64,000 nucleotides of DNA from Candidatus Dormiibacterota bacterium (GCA_035532035.1 DATKRS010000010.1:1-64000), one strand, 5' to 3'; shown: positions 20,404-29,674, counted from the stretch's first letter. Translations and numbers: made by a program. The notes: generated by a model from the letters alone, not told the origin.

Positions 20404-22218
20404 ATGCGCTTCGATCAGTCCGCACTCCGAGAGATCCACGCACGCGTCGATATCGCTACGTTCATCGCGCAGTACGTGCCGTTGCGCAAGCGTGGAAACG
20501 ACCTCGTCGGCCTCTGCCCGTTCCACAACGAAAAGACGCCGTCATTTCACGTCCATCCCGATCGCGGCTTCTTCAAGTGTTTCGGGTGCGGCGTGGGCGG
20601 CGACGTGATCAGCTTCGTGCAGAAGCGCGAAGGCGTACCGTTCAACGACGCCGTGCGCATGCTCGCGCAGAAAGCCGGTGTCGAGCTCGAGCCCGAGAGC
20701 CCGCAGGCGGCGCGAATGCGCGGCGAGCGGGAGACGATCTTCGAGGCAAACCGACTCGCGGCCGCGTTTTTCGCCCGCACGCTCGCAAGCGCTGCCGGGG
20801 CAAAAGCGCGCGCGTATCTCGAGCGCCGGGGTTTCTCCGCCGAAACGGTTTCACGCTTTGGACTGGGCTACGCACCCGCGTCGTGGGACGGCCTCGTCGG
20901 CGAGCTGCAGCGCAACGCCATCGACGTGCGCATCGCGGCCAAGGCGGGGTTGGTGAAGCCGAAGGAGAGCGGCGGTTTCTACGATTTCTACCGCGACCGC
21001 CTCATGATCCCGACGCTGGCTTCCACGGGCGAAGTGATCGCCTTCGGCGGACGCGCGCTCGGGGACGATGAGCCGAAGTACCTGAACACGGCGACGACGC
21101 CCGTCTATACCAAAGGGCGGCATCTCTTTGCTTTGAACGTCGCGAGGCGAGCGGCGCAGCGGGAAGGCGCGTTCGTCGTGGTCGAGGGCTACCTCGACTG
21201 CATCGCCCTTCACCAAGCCGGCTTCGAGAATGCCGTGGCTTCTCTCGGGACGTCGTTCACCCTGGAGCAGGTAAACGAGCTGCGCAAGTACGCCGAGAAC
21301 ATCTTTCTCTGCTTCGACGGGGATGCGGCCGGAGAGGTGGCTGCAACCAGAGCAGTGGATATTGCGTCTAAAGTGCTGGAGCATGCGGGCTCGAGTGTCC
21401 GCGTCGTGCTCCTGCCGCCTGGCGCGGACCCCGATTCATACGTCCGCGAGCACGGAAGCCAAGGCTTCCAGGCTCTGCTGGAACGTGCGAAGCCGGCCAT
21501 CGAGTTCCGGCTCGACCCGGAGATCGATCGGCTGCGCGACGGGTTCTCCTCGCCGGCGGTCGTCGCGCGCAAAGCCGAAGGGCTGATACGCGCGATGACG
21601 CCGCGCGAAGAGTGGGATCGGTGGCGGCAATACATTGCCGATCGCCTGAAGGTCAGCGCCGACGATCTTCGAAATAGCCGATTCCTCACGAACACGGCGA
21701 ACTTCTCACCGCGAAGCGACGCGACGGGAAGCCGGTATGCGCCGGTTCGTTCCTCCGCGCCGGGAGCGGTGGAACCCCTGTCATTCGAACGTGAAGTCAT
21801 GAGCATCGTTCTCGAGGAGCCGGCGCTCGCTCTAGAGTTTGCGGAGCGCATTCACCCGTCGAGCTTTCGCGATCCGCGGTACCGCGGGATCTACGAGCGG
21901 ATCGTGCTCTCTGCGGGCGAGGCGTCGACAGCCGCCGATCTCATGGCGCTCTTCGCGGAGGATCCCGCCGCGCTCAGCCTGCTCGCCGCGGAAGGCAGCC
22001 GCGATCGCAGCCCGACCGTCCGCTTCGGCGACAGCGGCGAGCGGCGAGCGCACCTGGAGCGCATCGCGCAGCGTATCGAGCGGGGAGCCGCCGAGAGCCG
22101 ATACCGCGAGCTGCGAGGCCGTATTGACGAAGCCTTTACGGCAGGGGAACCGATTCCAGACGAGCTTCGTAAAGAATCCGAGATGCTCGTGTCGAAATTA
22201 AGGAAAGTGAAAGCGTGA
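20404..22218 (+). CDS. dnaG: DNA primase
   Basis: A 604-residue replicative primase that makes RNA primers for lagging-strand synthesis. The N-terminal zinc-binding domain reads [11 protein letters not shown] ... [12 protein letters not shown] (Cys-His-Cys-Cys), the TOPRIM fold has [16 protein letters not shown] with the conserved Glu and [10 protein letters not shown] with the two Asp, and the C-terminal part is the DnaB-interacting helical domain. ATG 20404 was chosen over GTG 20371 because dnaG proteins begin close to the first helix. It overlaps the sigma factor 5' region and forms the standard dnaG-rpoD pair. Confidence 0.97.
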   Translation: MRFDQSALREIHARVDIATFIAQYVPLRKRGNDLVGLCPFHNEKTPSFHVHPDRGFFKCFGCGVGGDVISFVQKREGVPFNDAVRMLAQKAGVELEPESPQAARMRGERETIFEANRLAAAFFARTLASAAGAKARAYLERRGFSAETVSRFGLGYAPASWDGLVGELQRNAIDVRIAAKAGLVKPKESGGFYDFYRDRLMIPTLASTGEVIAFGGRALGDDEPKYLNTATTPVYTKGRHLFALNVARRAAQREGAFVVVEGYLDCIALHQAGFENAVASLGTSFTLEQVNELRKYAENIFLCFDGDAAGEVAATRAVDIASKVLEHAGSSVRVVLLPPGADPDSYVREHGSQGFQALLERAKPAIEFRLDPEIDRLRDGFSSPAVVARKAEGLIRAMTPREEWDRWRQYIADRLKVSADDLRNSRFLTNTANFSPRSDATGSRYAPVRSSAPGAVEPLSFEREVMSIVLEEPALALEFAERIHPSSFRDPRYRGIYERIVLSAGEASTAADLMALFAEDPAALSLLAAEGSRDRSPTVRFGDSGERRAHLERIAQRIERGAAESRYRELRGRIDEAFTAGEPIPDELRKESEMLVSKLRKVKA

Positions 22219-22232
22219 AAAAATTGGAAAGA

Positions 22233-22242
22233 AAGGAGGTGA
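22233..22242 (+). promoter_or_regulatory. Near-perfect Shine-Dalgarno before rpoD
   Basis: AAGGAGGTGA is an exact complement to the 16S 3' end and the strongest ribosome site in the window. It ends 11 nt before ATG 22254, a little longer than usual, and suggests initiation independent of dnaG coupling. GTG 22215, which overlaps the dnaG stop, is the competing start. Confidence 0.7.
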
Positions 22243-22253
22243 GAGAAAGAGCT

Positions 22254-23426
22254 ATGCAGCGTAAGAAGGGCACGGCTACCGCCGCAGCGCCTCCCACCGA
22301 AGCGCCGCCGGCGACGCTCGACGAGGCAAAGAAGCGACTCACCGCACGCGGGAAGACGCGCGGTACGCTCACGCAGGAAGAGATCTACTCGGCGCTCGAG
22401 ACGTTGGAAGACGTCACGCCCGAGCAGATCGACGAGCTCTTCGAGGAGCTCTCGGGCATGGGCATCGAGATCGACGACGAGCAAAAAGAAGAGAAGGCCG
22501 AGGTCGAGGAAGAGGCTCCGGAGCAAGTTCCCGACGGTCTCTCGCTCGACGATCCGGTTCGCATGTATCTCAAAGAGATCGGTCGCGTGCCGCTGCTTTC
22601 GATGGAAGAAGAGAAGTCCTTCGCCATGCGTATCGAGGCGGGCGAGCTCGAGACGAGTAAGAACGGGACTGCCGACAATGCGATCATCCTCGACGGCGAT
22701 GAAGCGAAGCGTCAGCTCACGGAGGCGAATCTTCGCCTCGTGGTATCGATCGCAAAGAAGTACGTCGGCCGCGGGATGCTCTTTCTCGACCTCATCCAAG
22801 AGGGAAATCTCGGGCTGATCCGCGCGGTAGAGAAGTTCGACTATCGCAAAGGGTACAAGTTCTCGACATACGCGACCTGGTGGATACGCCAGGCTATCAC
22901 GCGTGCGCTCGCCGATCAAGCGCGGACCATCCGCATACCGGTGCACATGGTCGAGACGATCAACCGTCTCGTCAAGGTGTCGCGCCAGCTGCTCCAGGAG
23001 CTCGGTCGCGAGCCGGCCGTCGAAGAGATCGCCGGTGCCATGGGCTTGAGCCCCGAGAAGGTGCGCGAGGTCATGAAGATATCGCAGGAGCCGATCTCTC
23101 TCGAAACGCCGATCGGCGAAGAAGAGGACTCCCACCTCGGCGACTTCATCGAGGATCAGGAAGCCGTCGCGCCGGCCGAAGCGGCGTCGGTCATGCTCCT
23201 CAAAGAGAAGATGCAGGACGTGCTGCAAAACCTCACCGAGCGCGAACGCAAAGTCCTCGTCTTACGCTTCGGGCTGGAAGACGGCCATCAACGCACGCTC
23301 GAAGAGGTCGGCCAAGAGTTCGGCGTTACGCGCGAGCGCATACGGCAGATCGAAGCAAAGGCGCTGCGCAAGCTACGCCACCCGTCGCGCGGCAAAGCTC
23401 TCAAAGACTACTGGTCAAATGAGTAA
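22254..23426 (+). CDS. rpoD: Primary sigma factor, sigma-70 RpoD/SigA
   Basis: A 390-residue housekeeping sigma factor. A short region 1.1 ([29 protein letters not shown] in outline) precedes region 1.2 ([17 protein letters not shown]), region 2 with the -10 recognition helix ([32 protein letters not shown]), region 3 ([12 protein letters not shown]) and region 4.2 ([19 protein letters not shown]). All primary-sigma landmarks are there, so promoters should follow the standard consensus. It is transcribed with dnaG and followed by a structured repeat block instead of a simple terminator. Confidence 0.97.
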   Translation: MQRKKGTATAAAPPTEAPPATLDEAKKRLTARGKTRGTLTQEEIYSALETLEDVTPEQIDELFEELSGMGIEIDDEQKEEKAEVEEEAPEQVPDGLSLDDPVRMYLKEIGRVPLLSMEEEKSFAMRIEAGELETSKNGTADNAIILDGDEAKRQLTEANLRLVVSIAKKYVGRGMLFLDLIQEGNLGLIRAVEKFDYRKGYKFSTYATWWIRQAITRALADQARTIRIPVHMVETINRLVKVSRQLLQELGREPAVEEIAGAMGLSPEKVREVMKISQEPISLETPIGEEEDSHLGDFIEDQEAVAPAEAASVMLLKEKMQDVLQNLTERERKVLVLRFGLEDGHQRTLEEVGQEFGVTRERIRQIEAKALRKLRHPSRGKALKDYWSNE

Positions 23427-23429
23427 AAA

Positions 23430-23550
23430 CGCGGTTCTTTGGCTCCAGGCTGTTGTCGCCTCGGGGCTCATTTACCGTAGTAAACCTCGCCCACTCGGCT
23501 CCTAAGCCTGAAGCCAAATACCCGCGTTTTGGCCCCAGGCTGTCGTCGCC
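23430..23550. repeat. Direct plus inverted repeat block after rpoD
   Basis: A 22-nt arm at 23430-23451 is repeated in inverted orientation at 23505-23526 (19 of 22 positions match), enclosing a central hairpin TTTAC-CGTA-GTAAA (about 23471-23484). The same 5' motif recurs directly at 23524-23550, sharing TTTTGGCCCCAGGCTGTCGT-like sequence with 23437-23460. The block sits between the convergent ends of rpoD and a secreted-protein gene. It could terminate both transcripts, or be a copy of a dispersed palindromic repeat; a single window cannot show which. Confidence 0.7.
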
Positions 23551-23571
23551 GTGCGCTCTCGCCTTCGAGAA

Positions 23572-24249
23572 CTACATGCTGTCGTGCGCGGGGGTGGAGC
23601 TCGGGTGGACGAGCGGATTCTTCTCGGCGAAAGCACCGTTCGGGTTCCGCTTCACCCAGACGATGAGATCCCAAATGTTCGCAAACGTGAAGATCCGCGC
23701 AACCTGCGATGCGGACTTGACCTTGTGCATCTTTACGAGCGTCGCCACCTGAGGGTCGGCGAGGCTTCCGCCGGCTGCAGTGAACGCCGAGGCTTCGACG
23801 CCGTGCTCGAAGCCCTGAGGTCCATGCGCGCCCACGAGCACGTAGTGCACGTGCTCGGGAATGTGGATCCACCGGCCCGGGAGGACGCCCCAGAGCGAGG
23901 GAGGCTTGCCGGCAACGTACGGCTCGGAGAAGTCCGCGCCGAGAAGATTGCCGTGAACGTCGTACCAGAGTTGGCTCGGATGGTTCCAGTCGTTCGAGGT
24001 CCAGTGGAGATTGGCGTAACTGATCGCGCCGGTGTTGTCTTCATTCGTGTACCGGAAATAGCCGGCGCGTTCGGCATCGGCGACGGTCGGATAGGTTGCC
24101 GTCAGCGTCTGCGTGATGTGCGTGACGAAGGCGACTTCGCTGGCTTGTGGTTTGGGAGAGAGCGTGGCCGGTTTTGGGGTGGGCGCGGCCAGCGCGGCTG
24201 CAGCCGTGATGCTGAACGCAAGCGTTGCTCCGATGATGCGGGTGAGCAC
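23572..24249 (-). CDS. Secreted protein of unknown function
   Basis: A 225-residue protein with a signal peptide (LTRIIGATLAFSITAAAALA) and a Pro-rich linker, followed by a globular part with unusual density of aromatic and His residues: ANLHWTSNDWNHPSQLWYD, GVLPGRWIHIPEHVHYVLVG, GPQGFEHGVEAS. The His-rich loops suggest metal binding, but no named domain is recognised. It lies 11 nt after a second secreted protein on the same strand and is probably the last gene of that operon. Confidence 0.65.
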   Translation of the reverse strand: MLTRIIGATLAFSITAAAALAAPTPKPATLSPKPQASEVAFVTHITQTLTATYPTVADAERAGYFRYTNEDNTGAISYANLHWTSNDWNHPSQLWYDVHGNLLGADFSEPYVAGKPPSLWGVLPGRWIHIPEHVHYVLVGAHGPQGFEHGVEASAFTAAGGSLADPQVATLVKMHKVKSASQVARIFTFANIWDLIVWVKRNPNGAFAEKNPLVHPSSTPAHDSM

Positions 24250-24260
24250 GAGGGTCCTCC

Positions 24261-25142
24261 TTACGTAGGTGTTGGGGAAACCGAGGGGGTCGGGGTCGGC
24301 GAAGGTGTCGCGGTGGGCGGCGGTGGTGCTGGCGTGGGCGGGGGCGGTGCGTGCGGCATCGGCCGCGCGATCGGAAGCGCCTGAAACGCCGCGCCGGGCG
24401 TCTCGACGGTCGCAGCGAAGGGTTGCGGCGTTTCGATGGCGATTCCCGCACGCGTTTGCCTCAACGTCGCCAAGAGGCGCGTTTTCAACTCGGCGCCGGC
24501 ACCGATGACGAAGTTTCGTCCGTGGCGAGCGATCTGAAAGAGCACGGCGTACGGGACGACGATGTCTTCGAGCGTGTTTTCAATCGCAACGGTCGATTCA
24601 TGGCCCGCCGTATCGCGCGGCGACAGGCGCGTCGTCGCGACCCCGAGCGGAATCTCTCGCCCGTCGGAGAGATGCAGCGGATCGACGTAGATGTCGACGA
24701 AACCGTAGCGATCGAGCATTTGGGCCGCCGACGTGTCGACGACGTGCACGAGGTCTGGCGTGCCCGCCGGTGCGACGACACGCCCGCCGACGCGTAAGTC
24801 GCTTTTCAGATGCATGCGAATGACGTCGCCGGCCTTGTTGGCCGACGACGAGATCCGATCGTCGAGAACGAAGATCGCCTCGGAGCCGAACGCGAGACCC
24901 GTGACGGGCGACCCAGCCGGAGACGCGCTCGCGCGCACGGCGGGCGAGTGCGTCGGCCTTGGAACGGGAAGCGCTGCCGCCGATCCGCCGATCAACGGCA
25001 GCGAAAAAGACGCTGCGGCGAGCGCCGCAAGCGCGAGCTCTCTAGCTCGCCTTCTCCTCGGCCTCTGCGGCCAAAGCAGCGCGCTTCCCCTCTTCGATGA
25101 GCTGTTTGACGCGCTGACCGCCTTTTTGTCCGATCCGTTCAT
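24261..25142 (-). CDS. Secreted Pro/Thr-tailed protein of unknown function
   Basis: A protein of up to 293 residues. After an Arg-rich n-region (PRRRRARE) there is a signal-like hydrophobic stretch, then a globular beta domain (FGSEAIFVLDDRISSSANKAG, HLKSDLRVGGRVVAPAGTPD, DIYVDPLHLSDGREIPLG) and a low-complexity tail of about 30 Pro/Thr/Ala residues (TPAPPPPTATPSPTP). The globular part has the look of a beta-barrel such as TrbI/VirB10-like or DUF-type secreted domains. The start is doubtful: ATG 25142 overlaps the KGG gene by 101 nt in another frame, and no ATG/GTG lies nearer the signal. Confidence 0.55.
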   Translation of the reverse strand: MNGSDKKAVSASNSSSKRGSALLWPQRPRRRRARELALAALAAASFSLPLIGGSAAALPVPRPTHSPAVRASASPAGSPVTGLAFGSEAIFVLDDRISSSANKAGDVIRMHLKSDLRVGGRVVAPAGTPDLVHVVDTSAAQMLDRYGFVDIYVDPLHLSDGREIPLGVATTRLSPRDTAGHESTVAIENTLEDIVVPYAVLFQIARHGRNFVIGAGAELKTRLLATLRQTRAGIAIETPQPFAATVETPGAAFQALPIARPMPHAPPPPTPAPPPPTATPSPTPTPSVSPTPT

Positions 25143-25380
25143 AGAAATCCGGGCCGTAGCGATCGCGCGTCGCTTCGCCGCCCTTCTTTCCACCTTTCTT
25201 GCCGATCTGCTCGTAAAAGGTATGCCCGTGGGCTTTCTTCGTCGCTAGACCGCCTTTGCGGCCGATCTGCTCGTAGAATTCCGGACCGTACTTTCTCTTA
25301 ACGGTCTCGCCGCCTTTCTGTCCGGCTTCCCGGACGGAAAGGCTCGCTCCGTTCTTGGGGCTCGTTGTCTCTGGTGTCAT
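25042..25380 (-). CDS. KGG-repeat stress protein
   Basis: A 112-residue hydrophilic protein made of tandem units of the type FYEQIG(R/K/Q)KGG, three full copies plus an initial QKGG (GQKGGETVKRKYGPEFYEQIG, then HTFYEQIGKKGGKKGGEATRD and PDFYERIGQKGG). The family includes YciG and B. subtilis GsiB, which accumulate in stationary phase or desiccation and are thought to be disordered protectants. ATG 25380 is preceded by a modest ribosome site. The C-terminal EEGKRAALAAEAEE is helical. It leads the operon with the two secreted proteins to its left. Confidence 0.85.
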   Translation of the reverse strand: MTPETTSPKNGASLSVREAGQKGGETVKRKYGPEFYEQIGRKGGLATKKAHGHTFYEQIGKKGGKKGGEATRDRYGPDFYERIGQKGGQRVKQLIEEGKRAALAAEAEEKAS

Positions 25381-25496
25381 GGGTTCCAATACCTGCGAAT
25401 GAGTAAGCCGTAGCGCCCCAGGGAGGGGGGTCGGTGAAAGCTCCACTATGTAGAACGCTAGTTCGGGCCGGTTTGTTTGCTTTGGAGGAGATATTG

Positions 25497-26990
25497 ATGG
25501 TTCGCGCGCTCGCTTTACTCGGGAAGGCCGCTCCACTGGTGCTTTTGGCGGCCTTGCCGGCGCTCGCAGCCACAGTAGGGAACGCCAGCCTGGTCCCGGT
25601 CGTCCAAGCCGAGCAAGCACGCTCGCTCGGCGGAGGAGTTTTGGCAGCTGCCCTCGCCTCGCCCAACGAGATCGTCGCGGTCCGGGCGGCGCTGGCCATC
25701 GGCAGGACCAAGCGTGCTGCCGGGGAGCCGCTGCTGGCAGCTCACCTCCACGATGCGCGAGCCGCCGTGCGCGCGATGAGCCTCTACGGGATCGGATTGA
25801 TCGCGAGCGGACGCCGGAGCGCGGCGATCCTCGCCGGCATGAACGACGCAAACGGAGCGGTGCGTTTCGCCGCGCTAGATGCCTTGGACCGCTATGCCGC
25901 GGCCGGGCGTCTTCCGAAAGCCGACGTGCTCGGCGCGTTCGAAGCCGTCGCCCGCCGGCTTCGCTACGACCGCGATGCCACCGTGCGCGCACGGGCCGCG
26001 GCGACGCTCGAATCTTTCACCACGACCTTCTACGCGCCGCTCGCCGCGCCGGCGCTGGTAGAGGCGGTCAACGGCGATCGCTCGCGGCGGGTACGCCGCT
26101 TTGCGATGTGGTCGGTCTTTCGCGGATATGCGCGGCTCGTGCCGCACGCTTTTCTCGCGCGCGCGTTGCATGACCGCGACGAGGTCGTGCGCATCGAGGC
26201 GGTGCGTGCGATCGGCAAGCGCGGCGAGGCGAGCGATCTCGCGCTCGTGCTGCCGTTGCTGCACGATCCGTCGTGGCGCGTTCAAGAGCAAGCCGGTGAA
26301 ACGCTTCGCGCGCTCCACGGGCTGCCGCCGACCCAGCACTGGACCGAGATCCCCGCCTACGTACACGTTCCCGCGCCGCGTCCGGATTCGTTGGCGGCCT
26401 TGCCCGCTCGCGCGCGCACGCCCGCACGCGGCCGTCCGCGGCGGCCGCAGCCGTCCGGCGCGATCCTGCAGCCCGCGCTCGATCCTACGACCGCTGCGGC
26501 GATGGGCGGGCCGGCTCCGGGGCCGCATCCGCGCGTACGCATCGTCACGACCAAGGGGAACGTGTACGTCACGCTCTTCCCCGAATGGGCGCCGATGACG
26601 GTCGAGAACTTCTTGAACCTCGCGAACCGCGGCTACTACGACCGCAATCGCTGGTTTCGCATCGTTCCCGATTTCGTCGTGCAGACCGGCGACCCGAACG
26701 ACAACGGCAACGGCGACGCCGGCTATGCCATCGGCGCGGAAGAGAACCCGATCGCACAGGGCAGCTACGTGATCTCGATGGGGATGAACTATACGACCGG
26801 CCCGAACGCGCACGCCATTCGCGATTCGGCCGGGACGCAGTACTACATCACGCTCTCACCGCAGCTGCACCTGGACCGGGATTTCACGGTCTTCGGACGG
26901 GTGACGAGCGGGTTCAACGTGCTCGGCCGCCTCGTGGAGTCCGATCGCGTCCTGCGCGTCGAGCGCGTCAGGGACGAGCGGCTCCCGTGA
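25497..26990 (+). CDS. HEAT-repeat protein with C-terminal cyclophilin domain
   Basis: A 497-residue exported fusion. After the signal peptide (residues about 1-25, LALLGKAAPLVLLAALPALA) come five to six HEAT-type repeats (about 40-290; e.g. VRAALAIGRTKRA, VRRFAMWSVFRGYARL, VRIEAVRAIGKRGE), then a Pro/Arg linker and a cyclophilin-type peptidyl-prolyl isomerase domain (about 345-497; APMTVENFLNLANRGYYDRNRWFRIVPDFVVQTGDP). The repeats probably bind client proteins while the isomerase acts on prolines. ATG 25497 follows GGAGGA. A bacterial HEAT-PPIase fusion in the envelope is uncommon. Confidence 0.85.
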   Translation: MVRALALLGKAAPLVLLAALPALAATVGNASLVPVVQAEQARSLGGGVLAAALASPNEIVAVRAALAIGRTKRAAGEPLLAAHLHDARAAVRAMSLYGIGLIASGRRSAAILAGMNDANGAVRFAALDALDRYAAAGRLPKADVLGAFEAVARRLRYDRDATVRARAAATLESFTTTFYAPLAAPALVEAVNGDRSRRVRRFAMWSVFRGYARLVPHAFLARALHDRDEVVRIEAVRAIGKRGEASDLALVLPLLHDPSWRVQEQAGETLRALHGLPPTQHWTEIPAYVHVPAPRPDSLAALPARARTPARGRPRRPQPSGAILQPALDPTTAAAMGGPAPGPHPRVRIVTTKGNVYVTLFPEWAPMTVENFLNLANRGYYDRNRWFRIVPDFVVQTGDPNDNGNGDAGYAIGAEENPIAQGSYVISMGMNYTTGPNAHAIRDSAGTQYYITLSPQLHLDRDFTVFGRVTSGFNVLGRLVESDRVLRVERVRDERLP

Positions 26991-27072
26991 AACATCGGCC
27001 GGTGACGCGTCGACGCGCAAGCGCATTCACGTTCTCACGATCGTCGGCGGCGACGTCAGCGCCCGCTTGGCG

Positions 27073-27546
27073 TCACGCCGGCACGTCGTCGGGTGACGTG
27101 CGGGACGGCTTCGAATCGAGGAGGATCGTCACCGGGCCCTGGTTGACGAGCTCGACATCCATGTCGGCACCGAACTCGCCGTAGGCCACGCGCACCCCCA
27201 GGCGCTCGAGCTCGGCACCCGTGCGACGGTAGAGCTCGCTCGCGAGCGGCTCCTTCGCCGCGGCAACGAAGGACGGCCGCCGGCCTCTGCGAGCGTCGCC
27301 GTACAGCGTGAACTGCGAGACGAGCAGCGCGTCGCCGCCGGTTTCCAGCAGCGAGCGATTCATGAGGCCGGCATCGTCGCGAAAGATGCGCAGGTTCGCG
27401 ATCTTCTCCGCCATCCAGCGTGCGTCGTGCTCCGTGTCGCCGTCGCCGACGCCGAGCAGGACGGCGAGGCCGCCTGCGATCTCACCAACGGTCCGCTCGC
27501 CGACGCGCACGGCGGCGCGGGAGACGCGCTGCACTACCGCGCGCAC
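27073..27546 (-). CDS. dtd: D-aminoacyl-tRNA deacylase
   Basis: A 157-residue quality-control enzyme that hydrolyses D-aminoacyl-tRNA and glycyl-tRNA(Ala). The two DTD signatures are present: SQFTLYGD and the carboxy-terminal NQGPVTILLDS with the catalytic GPVT. Length and start (ATG 27546, MRAVVQRVSRAAVRV) are standard. Last gene of a minus-strand trio; four bases separate it from proline dehydrogenase. Confidence 0.95.
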   Translation of the reverse strand: MRAVVQRVSRAAVRVGERTVGEIAGGLAVLLGVGDGDTEHDARWMAEKIANLRIFRDDAGLMNRSLLETGGDALLVSQFTLYGDARRGRRPSFVAAAKEPLASELYRRTGAELERLGVRVAYGEFGADMDVELVNQGPVTILLDSKPSRTSPDDVPA

Positions 27547-27550
27547 GAGA

Positions 27551-28438
27551 TCACCGGCTGAAGATCGACGAGAACGCGAAGAGCGCGTTTTCGCGGCGTT
27601 CGGCGACGCGGCGATAGAAATATCCAGCCCAGTGCGTTCCGAACGGCACGTAGATGCGCATGCGGTACCCCTCGGCGACGAGCCGGCGCTGGAGCTGCGG
27701 GCGACAGCCGTAGAGCATTTGAAACTCGAACCGATCGGTCGCGATGGCGTCGCGGCGCACGGCGTCCGTGACCGCCGCGATCAAGCGGCGGTCGTGGGTT
27801 GCGATGCCGGGATAGGTCCCACGCACGAGAAGGATCTCGGCGAGGCGCGCGTACGCGGCGCGGATCTCCGGCATCGCGGCGTAGGCAACTGCGGAGGACT
27901 CGCGATACGCTCCTTTGCACAGGCGCACGCGCGCGCCGAGCGCGATCGCACGCTCCACATCGGCAGCGGTGCGTTTGAGCATCGCCTGAAGAACGATGCC
28001 GACGTTGTCGTGCAGCCTGAAGGCACGCTCGAAGAGCGCGAGGGTGCGTTCGGTGAGCGCGCTGCCTTCCATGTCGATCCGCACGAACGGGTCGGCGTTG
28101 CTCTTCGCGCGTTCGAGGATGCGGACGAGGTTTTCCAGCGCGAATCCCTCGTCGATCAGTATCCCGATCGCCGTGAGCTTCACCGAGACGTTGCTGCGTA
28201 CGCCGGAGGAGCCTATCGCATCGAGCATTGCGATATACGTAGAGGTCGTCCTCGTGGCCGTCGCCCGGTCGAGCACGTCCTCGCCGAGAAAATCGAGCGA
28301 GGCGGCCATTCCCGCATCGTTGAGTCCGCGCACGGCAGCGATCGCGGAGTCGATCGTCTCGCCTGCGACGAAGCGCCGAGCGAGAAAGAAGAAGCGCTTT
28401 TGAAACGAGGAGCCGGGGGCGACTAGCCGTTCGATCAC
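27551..28438 (-). CDS. Proline dehydrogenase (monofunctional)
   Basis: A 295-residue FAD-dependent PRODH barrel that oxidises L-proline to pyrroline-5-carboxylate. Recognisable stretches: DFLGEDV, NVSVKLTAIG with the conserved Lys, VRIDMEGS, LCKGAYRESS, and GCRPQLQRRL with the flavin/substrate end YVPFGTHWAGYFYRRVAERRENA. The GTG at 28438 matches the usual N-terminus. No separate P5C dehydrogenase or PutR is close, so the second step must be elsewhere. It shares a transcript with the permease 5 nt upstream and dtd downstream. Confidence 0.9.
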   Translation of the reverse strand: MIERLVAPGSSFQKRFFFLARRFVAGETIDSAIAAVRGLNDAGMAASLDFLGEDVLDRATATRTTSTYIAMLDAIGSSGVRSNVSVKLTAIGILIDEGFALENLVRILERAKSNADPFVRIDMEGSALTERTLALFERAFRLHDNVGIVLQAMLKRTAADVERAIALGARVRLCKGAYRESSAVAYAAMPEIRAAYARLAEILLVRGTYPGIATHDRRLIAAVTDAVRRDAIATDRFEFQMLYGCRPQLQRRLVAEGYRMRIYVPFGTHWAGYFYRRVAERRENALFAFSSIFSR

Positions 28439-28443
28439 GGTCG

Positions 28444-29184
28444 TTACTGTACCATGCTGCGGCGAAGAATCCACTGGAGAACGAGTACGATCGCCGCGAG
28501 CACCACGAATCCATAGCATAGCGCGAGCGCTTCGCGTACCCCCGATGCCGAAAGCGTGACGTATACCTGCACGGGCAGCGAGGAGGGGTGGTATGCGACG
28601 ATGCTCGTGGCGCCATACTCTCCGATCGCGCGCAGCCACGCGAATGCAATGCCGGCCCCGACGTTGCCGGCCGCAGCGGGAAGGGCGACGCGCAAGAAGA
28701 TGCGCCATTCGCTTGCGCCCAACGTACGCGCCGCGTCGGCGTAAATCGGGTCGAGGACGGAAAATGCCGCCGCTGCGGCGATGGCGACGAACGAGCCCGA
28801 AACGAAGAACTCCGCGGTCGCAACGCCCACGAGCGTCTCCGGCACCGGCGTCGCGCGAAGGAAGGAGAGGAGCATGACTCCCGACGCGACCGGCGGAAAC
28901 GCGAGCGGGAGCGCGAGAGCGAACAGCGCCGCCATGCGAACGCGCGCCCGGGCATGCGCGATCGCGTACCCCGCGGGCACGCCGAGCACGCTCGCCGCGG
29001 CGGTCGCCATCAAGGACGCAAGAAACGACGTGCGCACGGCATCGCGCACGTGCGGCGCGCCGAATGCCGCGATCACCTCGCCGGGCGAAACGGCGAGCAA
29101 CACGGAAAGAATCGGGAGCGCAACCGCTGCCACGAGCAGCACGAGGAAGAGCGGGAAGAGGAGAGCTGCCCCTTCACGCTTCAT
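28444..29184 (-). CDS. ABC permease, molybdate/tungstate (ModB) type
   Basis: A 246-residue inner-membrane subunit with five or six helices. The EAA-type loop reads DPIYADAARTLGASEWRIFLRVALPAA and the end GYGATSIVAYHPSSLPVQVYV resembles ModB, WtpB and related sulfate/molybdate permeases. ATG 29184 was chosen since upstream codons are non-membrane and shadow another gene. No ModA-type binding protein or ModC ATPase is near; instead the gene starts an operon with proline dehydrogenase and dtd, so the solute is uncertain. Confidence 0.8.
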   Translation of the reverse strand: MKREGAALLFPLFLVLLVAAVALPILSVLLAVSPGEVIAAFGAPHVRDAVRTSFLASLMATAAASVLGVPAGYAIAHARARVRMAALFALALPLAFPPVASGVMLLSFLRATPVPETLVGVATAEFFVSGSFVAIAAAAAFSVLDPIYADAARTLGASEWRIFLRVALPAAAGNVGAGIAFAWLRAIGEYGATSIVAYHPSSLPVQVYVTLSASGVREALALCYGFVVLAAIVLVLQWILRRSMVQ

Positions 29185-29253
29185 CACCGAAAGTTTACCC
29201 ACGCTGAAGGGGAGGTGCGAGGCTGAAAAGCGCGACCGGCGAATGGCGCCGGA

Positions 29254-29646
29254 GTGGACCAGGAGCGTCGCTGGAGAGTACTGGTCGCGGACGACGATCC
29301 GGCGATCTGCATGCTGATCGAGACCGTCCTGCGCAGGGGCCCGTACGAGATCAGAGCGTGCGCGGACGGCGAGAGCGCCGTGCAAACGTTCGAGCGAGAG
29401 GGCCCGTTCGATATGCTGATCTGCGACTTCATGCTGCCGGGGATATCGGGCCTCGACGTCATCGAGCGCGTACGCGCACGCGAAGACGGCACGCTGCCGA
29501 TCTTGATGATCAGCGGGCATACGACGCATGCCGTGGACCGCGCTCGCCACGCCGGCGCCGATCTCTTTCTGAACAAGCCGTTCACGCTCTCGCAACTGCG
29601 CGGTGCAGTTGCGGCGCTCCTCGCGCCGCGCTCGTCCGCCACGTAG
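29254..29646 (+). CDS. Single-domain response regulator
   Basis: A 130-residue CheY-like receiver domain with no output module. Phosphorylation and switch residues are visible: acidic triad VADDDPAICM, the phospho-Asp in MLICDFMLPGISGLD, Thr/Ser in MISGHTT and Lys in FLNKPFTLSQLR. It probably relays phosphate or interacts directly with a partner; the partner kinase is not in the window. GTG 29254 start. It stands in the short divergent gap to the permease operon. Confidence 0.88.
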   Translation: MDQERRWRVLVADDDPAICMLIETVLRRGPYEIRACADGESAVQTFEREGPFDMLICDFMLPGISGLDVIERVRAREDGTLPILMISGHTTHAVDRARHAGADLFLNKPFTLSQLRGAVAALLAPRSSAT

Positions 29647-29674
29647 AACCGCACCTTAGGGCGCGAGCCGGCAC

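Noticed and set aside
23430-23550. CRISPR array
   Set aside because: Copies are in mixed orientation and imperfect; spacers are unequal and there are no cas genes.
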